The translations under genes and the position numbers were made by a program. Positions 14,910-23,432 of a DNA stretch of 64,000 nucleotides are shown piece after piece. Positions within the stretch are counted from its first letter, which is position 1, and each line of letters starts with the position of its first letter. Under the pieces are notes generated by a model. The model worked only from the letters and a program-made list of their open reading frames with translations, ran no database searches and had not been told where the DNA came from. Source of the stretch: Arthrobacter sp. N199823 (GTDB lineage: Bacteria; Actinomycetota; Actinomycetes; Actinomycetales; Micrococcaceae); assembly GCF_002929705.1 (NCBI RefSeq), contig NZ_PJIN01000006.1, positions 62,001 to 126,000 of the forward strand, written 5' to 3'.

Positions 14910-16160
14910 CTAGACAGCCAGACCGTGGACGGTAGCTGCACCCCGGAGTTCGAAGTTTGAGGTCGCCGTGGGATACGCCCGCACCGTGCGGGCGGTGCCG
15001 CCATCGGCAAAGACTTCCACGAGCGAGCCGTCCACCAGGATGCGTCCGGCCGCGATGGCCACAACAACGCTCTCCTGTTCACCGTCAACCAGCACCAGTT
15101 CCACGGCACTGTCAGCCATCACGTCAAAGGCCCTGGTGGACATTGGGACTGTGAACGAACCGGTATCGGAAGAAATGACACCGTTGCGCAGGGTGTCAAC
15201 TTCGGCCACCGGTTCCGACCGTAACTGGCCGTCGCTAAAGGAAAGCACGCGCGCATAGGTGAGCACGCCAGCCCAGCCCGAGGCGAGGATGTCGGCGTCG
15301 TTCCTTGATTTTTCCCAACTCCAGCCCCACATGAGTGTGCGCGGCTCATCGACGCTGCCGACCACAACCTGCGGGGCGTAGAAATCGGGGCCTGCATCGA
15401 TCAGGCCACCTCCTGTGGGCAGGAATTTCAGGCCGGCACCGCCTTCGCTCAGCTCCCCTGTCAGGTAGCTGACGCGGTCCAATCCGTGATCGTCGCGGTT
15501 CCAGAGCGAGAGCATCAGCACCCACTGGCCATCGATTTCGAACAGCTGCGGGCATTCCCAGATCTGTGCCGGCGCCCATTCCTGGGCAGTGCCCGAACCG
15601 CCGGTGACGAGCGGACCCAGATACTCCCAATTGGTCAGGGTGTGGCAGCGGTAGAGCAGAATGACGGGGGTGCCATCCTTGTAACCGGCGCCTTGGATGG
15701 CGTACTGAGTGCCATTGAAAGTGAACAGGAAGGGGTCACGAACTTCGCCAATATTTGCCTCATCCGGCATCCCCGCAATGCCCTGCTGCTCCTGTTTCCA
15801 CCCGATCAGCGTCCGGTCAGAAGTGGCCGTCATGATCTGTGAATCATCCGGCGTCTCAGCGATGCCCGTGTAGAAAGCCGTGGGCACGTCGCCGTCCAGC
15901 GCGATGACACCGGACCAAGCACCGACGGCGTCCGCGGCACCCTTGCGGGGGTACAGCGCGATGGGTTGCTGCGTCCATCGAACCAAGTCGGTAGAGGTGG
16001 CATGGCCCCAATGGACATTGCCGTGAATGGGGGCATCCGGATTGAACTGGAAAAACACGTGGTACGTGCCGTCAACGTAAATGCAGCCGTTGGGGTCGTT
16101 AATCCAGCCCTGATCCGGACGGCCATGCAATGCCGGGAAGGCGGGGTCGGTAGTACTCAC
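14910..16160 (-). CDS. Glycoside hydrolase family 32 beta-fructosidase (sucrose/levan/inulin hydrolase)
   Basis: 416 residues. All three GH32 active-site motifs are present: GWINDPNG with the nucleophile aspartate at residue 22, EVRDPFLF with the stabilising aspartate, and WECPQLFEI with the acid/base glutamate. There is an N-terminal five-blade propeller and a short C-terminal beta-sandwich. No signal peptide is seen, so it acts in the cytoplasm on imported fructosides such as sucrose or short fructans. I start at the GTG at 16160, eight bases after AAGGAG. The frame also opens at 16226, inside the permease end. It is the last gene of the sugar-uptake operon. Confidence 0.88.
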   Translation of the reverse strand: MSTTDPAFPALHGRPDQGWINDPNGCIYVDGTYHVFFQFNPDAPIHGNVHWGHATSTDLVRWTQQPIALYPRKGAADAVGAWSGVIALDGDVPTAFYTGIAETPDDSQIMTATSDRTLIGWKQEQQGIAGMPDEANIGEVRDPFLFTFNGTQYAIQGAGYKDGTPVILLYRCHTLTNWEYLGPLVTGGSGTAQEWAPAQIWECPQLFEIDGQWVLMLSLWNRDDHGLDRVSYLTGELSEGGAGLKFLPTGGGLIDAGPDFYAPQVVVGSVDEPRTLMWGWSWEKSRNDADILASGWAGVLTYARVLSFSDGQLRSEPVAEVDTLRNGVISSDTGSFTVPMSTRAFDVMADSAVELVLVDGEQESVVVAIAAGRILVDGSLVEVFADGGTARTVRAYPTATSNFELRGAATVHGLAV

Positions 16161-16222
16161 AACTAAAGCTCCTTGAATGGGGTTGAAGAAATTGCTGGTG
16201 GTTCGTTGGTTCTGCTGCCTGG

Positions 16223-17110
16223 TCACTTGTTGACGCCAGCGGTCAAGCCTTCACGCAGATAGCGCTGCCCAAAGAGGAAGACCACCAGTGCCGGGATCAT
16301 GGAGAGCACCACGCCGGCGAGCACGGTGGACACCGATCCGGTGCCCATATTTCCCTGCAGTGACACAAGGCCCAATGGCATGGTGAAGTTTTCTTCACTG
16401 ATGGTCATGATCAGGGGCCGGAAGAATTCGTTCCAGTGGAAGTTGAAGGCGAGGATGCCCACAATGGCGAGTCCGGGCCAGGCCAGCGGCAGATAAACGG
16501 AACGGAAGGTGCGCAAGGGGGATGCGCCGTCGATCGCGGCAGCTTCGGCCAACTCGCCCGGCAACCCGACGAAGAATTGGCGCATCAAAAAGGTGCCGAA
16601 CGCCGTCGGAATAGCCGGCAGGATCAAGGCCAAAAGGGTGTCCGAGAGTCCCATGCCGCGGATCAGCATGAAGACCGGAACAATGGTGACCTGCATGGGG
16701 ACCATCATGGTGGCCAGGACAATGCTGAACAACACGCCGCGGCCCCTGAAGTCGATGCGGGCAAACACGTAACCAGCCAAGGCCGCGGTGAACATTTGGC
16801 CTACGGCGATGATGCCTGTGACAAGGGCTGAGTTCCAGATCAACAACCACATGTTCACTTGCTTGAAAACATCGGTGTAGGAACTAAAATCGAGGCCGCC
16901 GGAGAAGATGGACCCGCCGGCTCCGAGCGATTCAGTGGGTGAACGCATGGAGGTCAGGATCGTCCAGACCACGGGCCCCAGCGTCAGGAAGGTTGCCACG
17001 ATGAGAATGGCGGCCCGTCCGGCGGTACGGCCGGACACGTGGATTTTCTTGCGGGGTGCAGGGGTGCGGCCCGGTGCGGAACTGCTTTCTTTCACGGAAA
17101 TGGTAGTCAT
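16223..17110 (-). CDS. Sugar ABC transporter permease (MalG-type)
   Basis: 295 residues with a cytoplasmic basic N-terminus and six membrane spans. The EAA loop EAAAIDGASPLRTFRSVYLPL (about residues 188-208) is the ATPase contact of CUT1 sugar permeases. The C-terminal GQRYLREGLTAGVNK ending is typical of the MalG subunit. It follows the second permease gene by about ten bases and precedes GH32, so the operon imports the substrate of that hydrolase. No dedicated ATPase gene is present. These systems usually share an MsiK-like ATPase encoded elsewhere. Confidence 0.9.
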   Translation of the reverse strand: MTTISVKESSSAPGRTPAPRKKIHVSGRTAGRAAILIVATFLTLGPVVWTILTSMRSPTESLGAGGSIFSGGLDFSSYTDVFKQVNMWLLIWNSALVTGIIAVGQMFTAALAGYVFARIDFRGRGVLFSIVLATMMVPMQVTIVPVFMLIRGMGLSDTLLALILPAIPTAFGTFLMRQFFVGLPGELAEAAAIDGASPLRTFRSVYLPLAWPGLAIVGILAFNFHWNEFFRPLIMTISEENFTMPLGLVSLQGNMGTGSVSTVLAGVVLSMIPALVVFLFGQRYLREGLTAGVNK

Positions 17111-17120
17111 GGCACGGCTC

Positions 17121-18089
17121 CTAGTTGTAGTGCACGAAGCGTCGTGAGAGGCGGAATTGGATGGCCGTCACCAGCATGATGAGCAGCGTCAGCACAATGC
17201 CGATGGCAAAGGCGCGGCCGAAGTCCAGCTGCTTGAAAGCTGTCTCATAGATGACCATGACGGCGGTGCGGGTTGAATCGCCGGGCCCGCCACGGGTGAT
17301 GACGTACGGCTGGTCAAAGATCTGCAGGGCGGAAATGATCGCCATGACACTGGCCACCAACAGGGTGGGGCTCAGCAGCGGTAGCGTGATGTTTTTGAAT
17401 TGTTTCCACCCCGTAGCCCCGTCAATGGAGGATGCCTCGTACATCTCTGTGGGGATGGAACTCAAGCCGCCAATGATGAGCAGGAACGTGAAACCGAAGT
17501 TCTGCCACACATAAACCAGAATGATCACGATCATGGCACCGACCTGCGAGGTCAGCCATGGCACTGCCGGAATACCAATCATGCCAATGACCTTGTTGAC
17601 AAGACCAAAGTTCTGGTTGAACAAATAACTCATGATGATGGAAACGCTTGAGGCTGAAAGAACCAGGGGGAAGAAGAATGCCGAGCGGAAGAAGGTTCGC
17701 AACCAGTTGGGCATCTTCGACTGGATCAGCACTGCCAGGCCAATGGAGACAGTCAACTGCAGGCTGACGGCCACCACCACAAAGCCCATGGTGTTCAGAA
17801 ACGCCGTCCTGACGGTGGGGTCGGCGCCGATGGCAACAAAGTTATCAACACCTACAAATTCCGGGGCACTGATGATGTCCCAGCGGAAAAACGCCAGCGT
17901 CAGTGACGCCACAATCGGGATCAAGGTGAAGATGGCAATGCCGATGATGGTGGGGGCCAGGAAAAGTGCCGCCAATCCTTTGGCACCCTTTTCCTTGCCG
18001 GAACGCTGTTGTGCCAAGTCCTTGCGGCGGGAACCACGCGAGCCGGCGGGCGTTGTGGGTATCTGAGAACTTTTGGTGGTTGTGGACAT
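17121..18089 (-). CDS. Sugar ABC transporter permease (MalF-type)
   Basis: 322 residues. A long polar, basic N-terminus of about 45 residues is followed by six spans. The EAA loop reads YEASSIDGATGWKQFKNITL, followed by PLLSPTL (about residues 220-245). This is the MalF/UgpA-like partner of the next permease. Its ATG overlaps the stop of the solute-binding protein gene by one base (TGATG), indicating translational coupling. Confidence 0.9.
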   Translation of the reverse strand: MSTTTKSSQIPTTPAGSRGSRRKDLAQQRSGKEKGAKGLAALFLAPTIIGIAIFTLIPIVASLTLAFFRWDIISAPEFVGVDNFVAIGADPTVRTAFLNTMGFVVVAVSLQLTVSIGLAVLIQSKMPNWLRTFFRSAFFFPLVLSASSVSIIMSYLFNQNFGLVNKVIGMIGIPAVPWLTSQVGAMIVIILVYVWQNFGFTFLLIIGGLSSIPTEMYEASSIDGATGWKQFKNITLPLLSPTLLVASVMAIISALQIFDQPYVITRGGPGDSTRTAVMVIYETAFKQLDFGRAFAIGIVLTLLIMLVTAIQFRLSRRFVHYN

Positions 18090-19483
18090 CAGACCCTCCT
18101 CAGAGCCAGCTCGAGGTCACGCTGCAGCGTGGACAGGGCAGGCCGAACATTGGCTGCGGAGCCTGTGACGGCACCAAGAACATTTTTGATCAGGGCACTT
18201 TCCACCGCGGCCTGCTGCGGCGGTGCCGGAATGGGTCCGGAACTGGGGAACTTGTCGAGCGTGTCGTAGAAGACCTGCCAGTGGGCCGGACCCTTGCCTG
18301 AATACAGAGCCTCGTTGACCATGGAGCGGCGGGTGGGGGTGGTGTTGGGATTGGGTATGGCCAGCTCCATGGCTTCCTTGGAAGCACAGAACTTGATCCA
18401 CTCCCACGCCTCATCCTTGCGGGTGGAGGTCTTCATGATGGCGTACCCAGCGGCGCCAAATTGGTGCCGCTGCGTGCGCCACTTCGGGAAGAACTGCACG
18501 TCAAAAGCATCTTCTGCCATGCCTGCCTCGTGGAGACCCTGCACCCAATAGCCGCCAGCCGGTGTGGTGCCAATGAGGCCAGAAGCGAACTGGGCTACCA
18601 GCTCATTGCCGCCGCCTTGTGCCGGGCTGGTGCCCAGTCCTTCAGCCACGAGTGTGCGCAGGAACTCAAAGCTCTCGGCAACCCGTGGATCTTCGGCGTT
18701 GGGTTCTAGCCACTGGTAGCCGCCAGAACGCATGCCGCGGGTGGGATCGTTGGCATAGAACTTGTCCCAAAACCAGTTGCCTCCCGTGCTGCGAGTTTCC
18801 TTCAGGAAACTCGTGTCGTTGACATACAGCCACGGCACCACACCACCGAAGAGCCGGTTGGTCCAGTAATACGGAACAAATTGTTTGCCGCCAGTTTTTT
18901 TCATGGCGGTGAGCGAATTGTAGAAGTCATCGTGGGTCCAGTTGTCACCGGGTCGGCTCAGCCCGGCCTTTTCAAAGGCGCCCGTGTTCATATACATGTT
19001 GGCGCTGTTGAAATCGAGCGGGAGCTGGAACAGGCTGCCCTGGTACATGAACGCCTCAACCAGCGAAGGATGCACATCGTCGAAGTAGTCCTGCACCTCC
19101 GACTGATCCCGCTTCACGAACGTATCCAGCGGTTCAGCCAGGCGTTCGGCAAAGAGCTGTGCGCCTTCCGTAGCCACCAGCACCACATCCGGCGATGTTC
19201 CGGCGGCCACCATGGTCAGAATCTTGGCGAAAAAATCGCCCCAGTCCGCACCCTGGATCGCCTGAATCCGCACCTTGATGTTGGGATGTGCGGCAGAAAA
19301 TGCCTTGACCAGATTGGCCCGGCTCTCCGCATCCTGCGCATTGCCAAGGATGGCAACGTTGAGCGAATCCGATCCCCGGCCAGGGATGTCCGCTCCCGTC
19401 AGCCTTGGCCAACTCGCCCCGACAGCACCCACGGAACCGATGCCCAGCAAACCCAGCATAGCCCGTCTTGATACATCACTCAT
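18089..19483 (-). CDS. Extracellular sugar-binding protein of ABC transporter
   Basis: About 464 residues. It begins MSDVSRRAMLGLLGIGSVGA, a twin-arginine-type signal, with no lipobox cysteine nearby, unlike most Gram-positive binding proteins. The mature part is a cluster-B solute-binding protein (SLNVAILGNAQDAE, FSAAHPNIKVRIQAI, LDFNSANMYMNTGAFEKAGL, ATSPAQGGGN-like regions, EAWEWIKFCASKEAM). The frame opens at 19498, but the ATG at 19483 has GGAGG directly upstream. It is first in the operon with two permeases and GH32, so the ligand is probably sucrose or a fructooligosaccharide (inference from context). Confidence 0.88.
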   Translation of the reverse strand: MSDVSRRAMLGLLGIGSVGAVGASWPRLTGADIPGRGSDSLNVAILGNAQDAESRANLVKAFSAAHPNIKVRIQAIQGADWGDFFAKILTMVAAGTSPDVVLVATEGAQLFAERLAEPLDTFVKRDQSEVQDYFDDVHPSLVEAFMYQGSLFQLPLDFNSANMYMNTGAFEKAGLSRPGDNWTHDDFYNSLTAMKKTGGKQFVPYYWTNRLFGGVVPWLYVNDTSFLKETRSTGGNWFWDKFYANDPTRGMRSGGYQWLEPNAEDPRVAESFEFLRTLVAEGLGTSPAQGGGNELVAQFASGLIGTTPAGGYWVQGLHEAGMAEDAFDVQFFPKWRTQRHQFGAAGYAIMKTSTRKDEAWEWIKFCASKEAMELAIPNPNTTPTRRSMVNEALYSGKGPAHWQVFYDTLDKFPSSGPIPAPPQQAAVESALIKNVLGAVTGSAANVRPALSTLQRDLELALRRV

Positions 19484-19501
19484 GTTGCCTCCTTGCAACT
19501 A

Positions 19502-19549
19502 CCTAACGCGTGTTAGGAATCATGACAGACGTACCTAACTCGTGTCAAG
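19502..19549 (-). promoter_or_regulatory. Promoter with two operator-like palindromes for the fructoside operon
   Basis: On the minus strand a TTGACA -35 (19549-19544) and a TCATGA -10 (19525-19520) are 18 bases apart. A 16-bp near-perfect palindrome CCTAACGCGTGTTAGG occupies 19502-19517, just downstream of the -10. A 13/16 copy, CCTAACTCGTGTCAAG, lies at 19534-19549 over the -35. Centres are 32 bp apart, about three helix turns. The layout suits repression by a LacI-type dimer or tetramer. Confidence 0.65.
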
Positions 19550-19596
19550 CATGAGGTGTGTCACAATTCCAGGCTCGGCGCCCGAGGAGATATTTA

Positions 19597-19670
19597 TGGC
19601 TCCGGGGGTCGTTATTACCATTCGCCTCCGGCCTGCCAGCAGCGAATGGTAATAACGACCCCCGGAGCCA
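19597..19670. repeat. Perfect 29-bp inverted repeat
   Basis: The arm at 19597-19625 (starting TGGCTCCGGGGGTCG and containing TTATTACCATTCGC) is exactly complementary to 19642-19670, with a 16-base loop. It lies between the end of ykoC and the promoter of the fructoside operon. No U-run follows on either side. It could end transcription from ykoC, but the perfect length is unusual for a terminator and fits a mobile or recombinogenic palindromic element. Confidence 0.8.
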
Positions 19671-19716
19671 GGAAAACCCGATTCAGTAGGAGCCCGATCC
19701 AAGAAATTGCGGGATT

Positions 19717-20514
19717 TTAGCCGAACACCGGATTCCACGTGCCAAGCACGACGGCGGCAGTCACCGACACCGCTGCCATCACTAAACCTCCACTCGCCAC
19801 CCACAGATCGCGCCGTGAATAGGTGGACTCACGAGCCCAGGTGCGTGGGCCCGCGCCGAAGCCCTTGGCTTCCATGGTGGTGGCAAGCCGTGTGGCACGC
19901 CGCACGGCTTGCACCAACAGCGCCATGGCTTGGCCCAGCTGGGCCTTAATGCCGCGGAAAAAGCCCTTTCCGCCGCCCACGCCCCGCGCACGGCGAGCCA
20001 TACCCAGGGTTTGCCATTCGGTCACGAGCAAACCCACGAGCCGCATGGCCGCCAGCGCGCCGAGGACAAATCGGTGCGGTAGCCGCAGCTTCTGTGCCAG
20101 CGCGTCGGCCAGATCAGTGGGATCGGTGGAGGCCAGCACAATGACTCCGGGCAGGGCAATAGCCAAACCACGCAACGCTATGGCAACACCGGATTCCATC
20201 GATCCGGTAGTGAACACCACAGGCCCCAGTGACAGTAAAATCTCGCCGGTCTTTGGCGCCAACAGAGCGGTGCTATATCCACCCACAATGGCGGCCAGCA
20301 GAATGGGCCAGCCCCGTTTCAGGAGCAACCCGGCACTCAAACCGGCCAGCGGCAGCAGCGCGCATTCAAGCACCAGCGCCACTGTTGCCGAGACCCAGTC
20401 CACGCTGATCAACAACACGATGGTCAGGACCATGCCAGCCCCCAGTTTGGCCAGCGGATTGGCGTCCGCCAGCCAAGCGGTGGACCGCGGTGTGGCAATG
20501 ATGTCAACACTCAT
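19717..20514 (-). CDS. ykoC: ECF transporter transmembrane component EcfT (YkoC-like)
   Basis: 265 residues with about five hydrophobic spans. It has the EcfT coupling motifs with conserved arginines in the cytoplasmic helices: ALAAMRLVGLLVTEWQTLGMARRARG and RRATRLATTMEAKGFG (A-R-G and A-K-G signatures that bind the ATPases). The ATG at 20514 overlaps the stop of the ATPase gene (ATGA). Upstream in-frame sequence to 20715 is a shadow of the ATPase gene. It forms the third gene of the TPP-controlled ykoE-ykoD-ykoC set and energises thiamine-precursor import. Confidence 0.88.
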   Translation of the reverse strand: MSVDIIATPRSTAWLADANPLAKLGAGMVLTIVLLISVDWVSATVALVLECALLPLAGLSAGLLLKRGWPILLAAIVGGYSTALLAPKTGEILLSLGPVVFTTGSMESGVAIALRGLAIALPGVIVLASTDPTDLADALAQKLRLPHRFVLGALAAMRLVGLLVTEWQTLGMARRARGVGGGKGFFRGIKAQLGQAMALLVQAVRRATRLATTMEAKGFGAGPRTWARESTYSRRDLWVASGGLVMAAVSVTAAVVLGTWNPVFG

Positions 20515-22103
20515 CGCTGCACCGCCTTCTGTGCTGGCTGCGGCTGCGCAAGCTCTTGCGGCTGCGCCGCAAGCGGCCCGGCACCTTCCACGGAGTCGCC
20601 CAGAACCAGCCGGCTTCCGCCAAGAACAGCTGTGAAGGCGGCGTCGTGCGTTACCGATACAACGGCCGTTCCGGCATCCAATAGCTCGGTTAACATGGAC
20701 GCCAGCTCCGCCCACGTATTGGCATCCTGACCAAAGGTGGGCTCATCCAAAATCAACACCTGCGGGCTCGCCGCCAACACCGTGGCCACTGACAACCGGC
20801 GTTTCTCGCCACCCGAAAGCGTGAACGGGTTCGCATCAGCCAAATGCTCCAGCCGGAGCCGAGTCAGCAGCTCATCGACAGAATCGCCTCCATGCCCCAA
20901 AATCCTCGGTGCAAACAGCAGCTCTTCCCGGACACTATGGGCCACAAATTGGTGCTCAGGTTCCTGAAAAACTGTACCGATCCTGCTGATCAGATCACGC
21001 CCACGCCATTTCAACGGCGCAGGCCCGGCCCCGCGAGCCAGCTCAGGCAACGCTGTGAGGCGCCCGGCAACAGGTGCCAGCAGTCCACCTAGCGTCAGTG
21101 CAAGCGTTGATTTTCCGGCACCATTGGGGCCAGTCACGCTCAACGCCTGACCCGCCTTTACCAGCACAGAAGGCACGACGGCGGCCGGCACCACCGGGTG
21201 GCGCTTGCGTCCCTTGGTGCGGGAGACAGCAAGGGACGCCGCTTCCAGCAACAGGTGCGCTCCGGCGTCGTCCGGGTTGATCATGGCGTGCGGCAGGAGC
21301 GTCCGGGGCCGGACGTGCGGGACGTAGCCCGGCACCCAGATCCCGGCCGCCGCCAACAGCTCGCGGCTCTGCGCCATAACTTGCGCCGGCGGGCCGTCAA
21401 AGAGGACGCCGCCGGGCTCACCCAGCCGGGCCGGGGCCAGGACCACGATCCGATCCACCACATCCAGCCAAACAGATACCCGGTGCTCCACAACCACCAG
21501 GGTGGCCCCCGATTCATCCAGGCTGCGGCGCACGGCATCGCGCACCTCAACAACACCTGCCGGATCCAAATTGGCGGTGGGCTCATCCAGAAGCAACAGC
21601 CCCGGACGCATGGCCAGCATTCCGGCGAGGCCAAGGCGCTGTTTCTGGCCTCCTGAGAGGGAGGAACTCGGGTGATCGAGTGGCAGGTCCAGGCCCACCG
21701 ACTCCAGCGCAGCAATCACGCGGCGCCAGATTTCCTCCCGCGGCACGGAGAGGTTTTCCGCGCCAAAAGCCACGTCGTCACCAATGCGCGAGAGCACTAC
21801 CTGAGAGTCCGGGTCCTGCTGCATGAGTCCAGAACGGCCGCGGGATTCCGCCACGGGACGGCCGTCGATGAGCAGCTGGCCCGATTCGTTGGCATCCTCG
21901 TCGTCGCCCAACACGCCCGCCAAGGCATGCAGCAAGGTGGACTTGCCTGCACCGGACGGGCCCAGTAGTAGAACCCGCTCTCCCGGTTCGATCTCCAAAT
22001 CCAGATCATGAACGGCGCGAGTGTGCCGGCCTGAATGCTGCCAGCCCCAGCCCTTCGCACTGATCCGCGCCGGGGTACTTCCCCGGCTTCGCTGAATAGT
22101 CAC
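20511..22103 (-). CDS. ykoD: ECF transporter ATPase with two fused ABC domains (YkoD-like)
   Basis: 530 residues with two complete nucleotide-binding domains in one chain. Domain 1 has GPSGAGKSTLL, SLSGGQKQRLGLA and LLLLDEPTANLD. Domain 2 (from about residue 290) has GPNGAGKSTLAL, QEPEHQFVAHSV, TLSGGEKRRLSVA and LILDEPTFGQD. This is the fused EcfA1-EcfA2 arrangement of YkoD. The GTG at 22103 starts four bases after the ykoE stop, and the end overlaps ykoC. It powers uptake of the ligand bound by YkoE. Confidence 0.9.
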   Translation of the reverse strand: MTIQRSRGSTPARISAKGWGWQHSGRHTRAVHDLDLEIEPGERVLLLGPSGAGKSTLLHALAGVLGDDEDANESGQLLIDGRPVAESRGRSGLMQQDPDSQVVLSRIGDDVAFGAENLSVPREEIWRRVIAALESVGLDLPLDHPSSSLSGGQKQRLGLAGMLAMRPGLLLLDEPTANLDPAGVVEVRDAVRRSLDESGATLVVVEHRVSVWLDVVDRIVVLAPARLGEPGGVLFDGPPAQVMAQSRELLAAAGIWVPGYVPHVRPRTLLPHAMINPDDAGAHLLLEAASLAVSRTKGRKRHPVVPAAVVPSVLVKAGQALSVTGPNGAGKSTLALTLGGLLAPVAGRLTALPELARGAGPAPLKWRGRDLISRIGTVFQEPEHQFVAHSVREELLFAPRILGHGGDSVDELLTRLRLEHLADANPFTLSGGEKRRLSVATVLAASPQVLILDEPTFGQDANTWAELASMLTELLDAGTAVVSVTHDAAFTAVLGGSRLVLGDSVEGAGPLAAQPQELAQPQPAQKAVQR

Positions 22104-22107
22104 CGGG

Positions 22108-22758
22108 CTACACCGCGCGTTCGGTGGCAGCTCCACGGGAGGGCAGATTTGCCAGGGCGCCGGTTCTGGCCAGGCCACGGACGGCCAACCAGGAAACCAA
22201 GCCGGCAATGACGGCGCCGGAGATCATGGCCAGGACTACGTAGACGAGCTTCCACTGCATAGCCCACTCGACGTTCCAGACAAGGCTGTCATTGATGCCC
22301 AAGGCCAATCCCGCCAAAGCCCCGGAAATCAAAGCCACTGTGAGGTTGAACTTGCGGTAGCGGAAGAGTGCGAAGCCCAATTCTGCACCTAGGCCTTGGA
22401 CCAGGCCAGACAGCAGCACCGTAAAGCCGAAGTGCGTGCCCAACAGTCCTTCCACCATGGCGGCGATGAGTTCGCAGTACAGTGCGGCACCGGGTTTGCG
22501 GATAACGAGTCCACCCAAGACGCCGGCGATCAACCAGCCGCCACCGTACAGCGCACCCAAGGGCGGGAAGGCAACGGTAATGGCGCTGGTCAGGCCGTAT
22601 CCGGCGGACCATAGCCAGAAGATGACACCCAAGGCAACACCCAAGACGGACACCACAACGATGTCCACCACGCGCCACGTGCTCTTGCGCGCCTGTGCAG
22701 CCTGTGCAGATTGCGTACTTTGTTGCGGGGCGTTTTCGCCCGCGAATGACTTGCTCAT
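22108..22758 (-). CDS. ykoE: ECF transporter substrate-binding component YkoE (thiamine/HMP)
   Basis: 216 residues. A polar Gln/Ala-rich N-terminus of 27 residues is followed by five or six spans. The conserved PPLGALYGGGWLIAGVLGGL, RKPGAALYCELIAAMVEGLLG and AELGFALFRYRKF segments are those of YkoE, the S-component for hydroxymethylpyrimidine or thiamine. A very strong AAAGGAGG site lies before the ATG at 22758. A TPP riboswitch sits directly upstream, which supports the ligand class. It is the first gene of the three-gene transporter operon. Confidence 0.9.
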   Translation of the reverse strand: MSKSFAGENAPQQSTQSAQAAQARKSTWRVVDIVVVSVLGVALGVIFWLWSAGYGLTSAITVAFPPLGALYGGGWLIAGVLGGLVIRKPGAALYCELIAAMVEGLLGTHFGFTVLLSGLVQGLGAELGFALFRYRKFNLTVALISGALAGLALGINDSLVWNVEWAMQWKLVYVVLAMISGAVIAGLVSWLAVRGLARTGALANLPSRGAATERAV

Positions 22759-22761
22759 GTT

Positions 22762-22779
22762 TCCTCCTTTTCAGGAGGG
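22762..22779 (-). promoter_or_regulatory. Shine-Dalgarno sequestering hairpin of ykoE
   Basis: On the minus strand CCTCC, TGAAAA, GGAGG forms a short hairpin. The second arm is the ykoE ribosome-binding site (GGAGG, six bases from the ATG). Placed between the TPP riboswitch and the start codon, this is a natural translation-off element for the riboswitch. Confidence 0.6.
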
Positions 22780-22819
22780 GCGGCCGCGGCGGTATTTCCG
22801 CGCAGCCGAAGAGAACTCG

Positions 22820-22913
22820 ACTCCCTTCGCCGGTACTAACCGGAGCAGGTTCGAGGGTCTGCGGTGAACCGCACTCTCAGCGTCTATTCCCAGGATGGGA
22901 CGACGCTCCCCTG
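22820..22913 (-). promoter_or_regulatory. TPP riboswitch (THI box)
   Basis: The minus strand reads GGGGAGCGTCG, then the invariant GCTGAGAGTGCGG, CCGCAGACCCTCGAACCTG, CTCCGGTTAGTACCGG, CGAAGGGAG. These are, in order, the P1/P2 entry, the pyrimidine-binding CUGAGA loop, the ACCUG (pyrophosphate side) motif and the closing GGGAG of the TPP aptamer. It lies about 60 bases ahead of ykoE and makes thiamine-precursor uptake respond to thiamine pyrophosphate. Confidence 0.95.
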
Positions 22914-23171
22914 TCGTGTTTGAATTGCGGCTCTAGTTTACCCCCGGCCGCTGCCGGGAGCCAATGCACCCTGTAACGCTTCCCCTGCCGCCACCTCTGC
23001 TGTTTGACGATTTCGCCCTAGTTTGAACTGTGTCGAAAACGTCAAAGTGGCGCGAGAACTACACAACACCGCGGGGAACCGAGTGGGCAGCTGGGGTTGC
23101 CGCGACGAAAGGGCTAGGCTGGCCGTAAGGATTTCTTGGCCACAGACCCGTCAAATACGCAGGAGTCATAT

Positions 23172-23432
23172 ATGAACATCGTCTTCAAATTACTCGGAAC
23201 CGGCGTCAGCTTGGGAGCCGGTTTTGCTGCCAGCAAGCTCGTGGACACCATCTGGGAGAAGAGCACCGGCAACAAGCCGCCCAAGGATGGCGCAGATCTG
23301 GAAAATAGCCTGCGTTCGGCGCTGACCTTTGCGCTGGTTTCCTCGGTGGTTGCGGCCATCATTCAGACCCTTGCCGGGCGCACCACCCAGAAGGCCATTG
23401 CGCGTTTCAACAAGCACCCGGAAGAGATCTAA
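23172..23432 (+). CDS. DUF4235 small membrane protein
   Basis: 86 residues: a short N-terminal segment MNIVFKLLGTGVSLGAGF, AASKLVDTIWEKSTGNKPP, a charged middle, then the hydrophobic span ALTFALVSSVVAAIIQTL and a basic end. This order defines DUF4235, a family typical of actinobacteria with unknown function. The ATG at 23172 has AGGAG six bases before it and matches the family start. The frame opens earlier at 23136. It is divergent from ykoE and convergent with the Mrp operon. Confidence 0.85.
   Translation: MNIVFKLLGTGVSLGAGFAASKLVDTIWEKSTGNKPPKDGADLENSLRSALTFALVSSVVAAIIQTLAGRTTQKAIARFNKHPEEI

Noticed and set aside
14789-15109. 107-residue N-terminal extension of the lactate dehydrogenase frame
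   Set aside because: It overlaps the GH32 gene in another frame and has a Trp/Arg/Ser-rich, non-homologous look. The family start MTIARSTKLTIVGAG is at 14788.
19597-19670. Terminal inverted repeats of an insertion sequence
   Set aside because: The arms are separated by only 16 bases with no transposase and no flanking target duplication visible.
20515-20715. N-terminal extension of YkoC
   Set aside because: It is an Arg/Ala/Cys-rich shadow of the ATPase gene; the ATG at 20514 overlapping the ATPase stop is the natural start.
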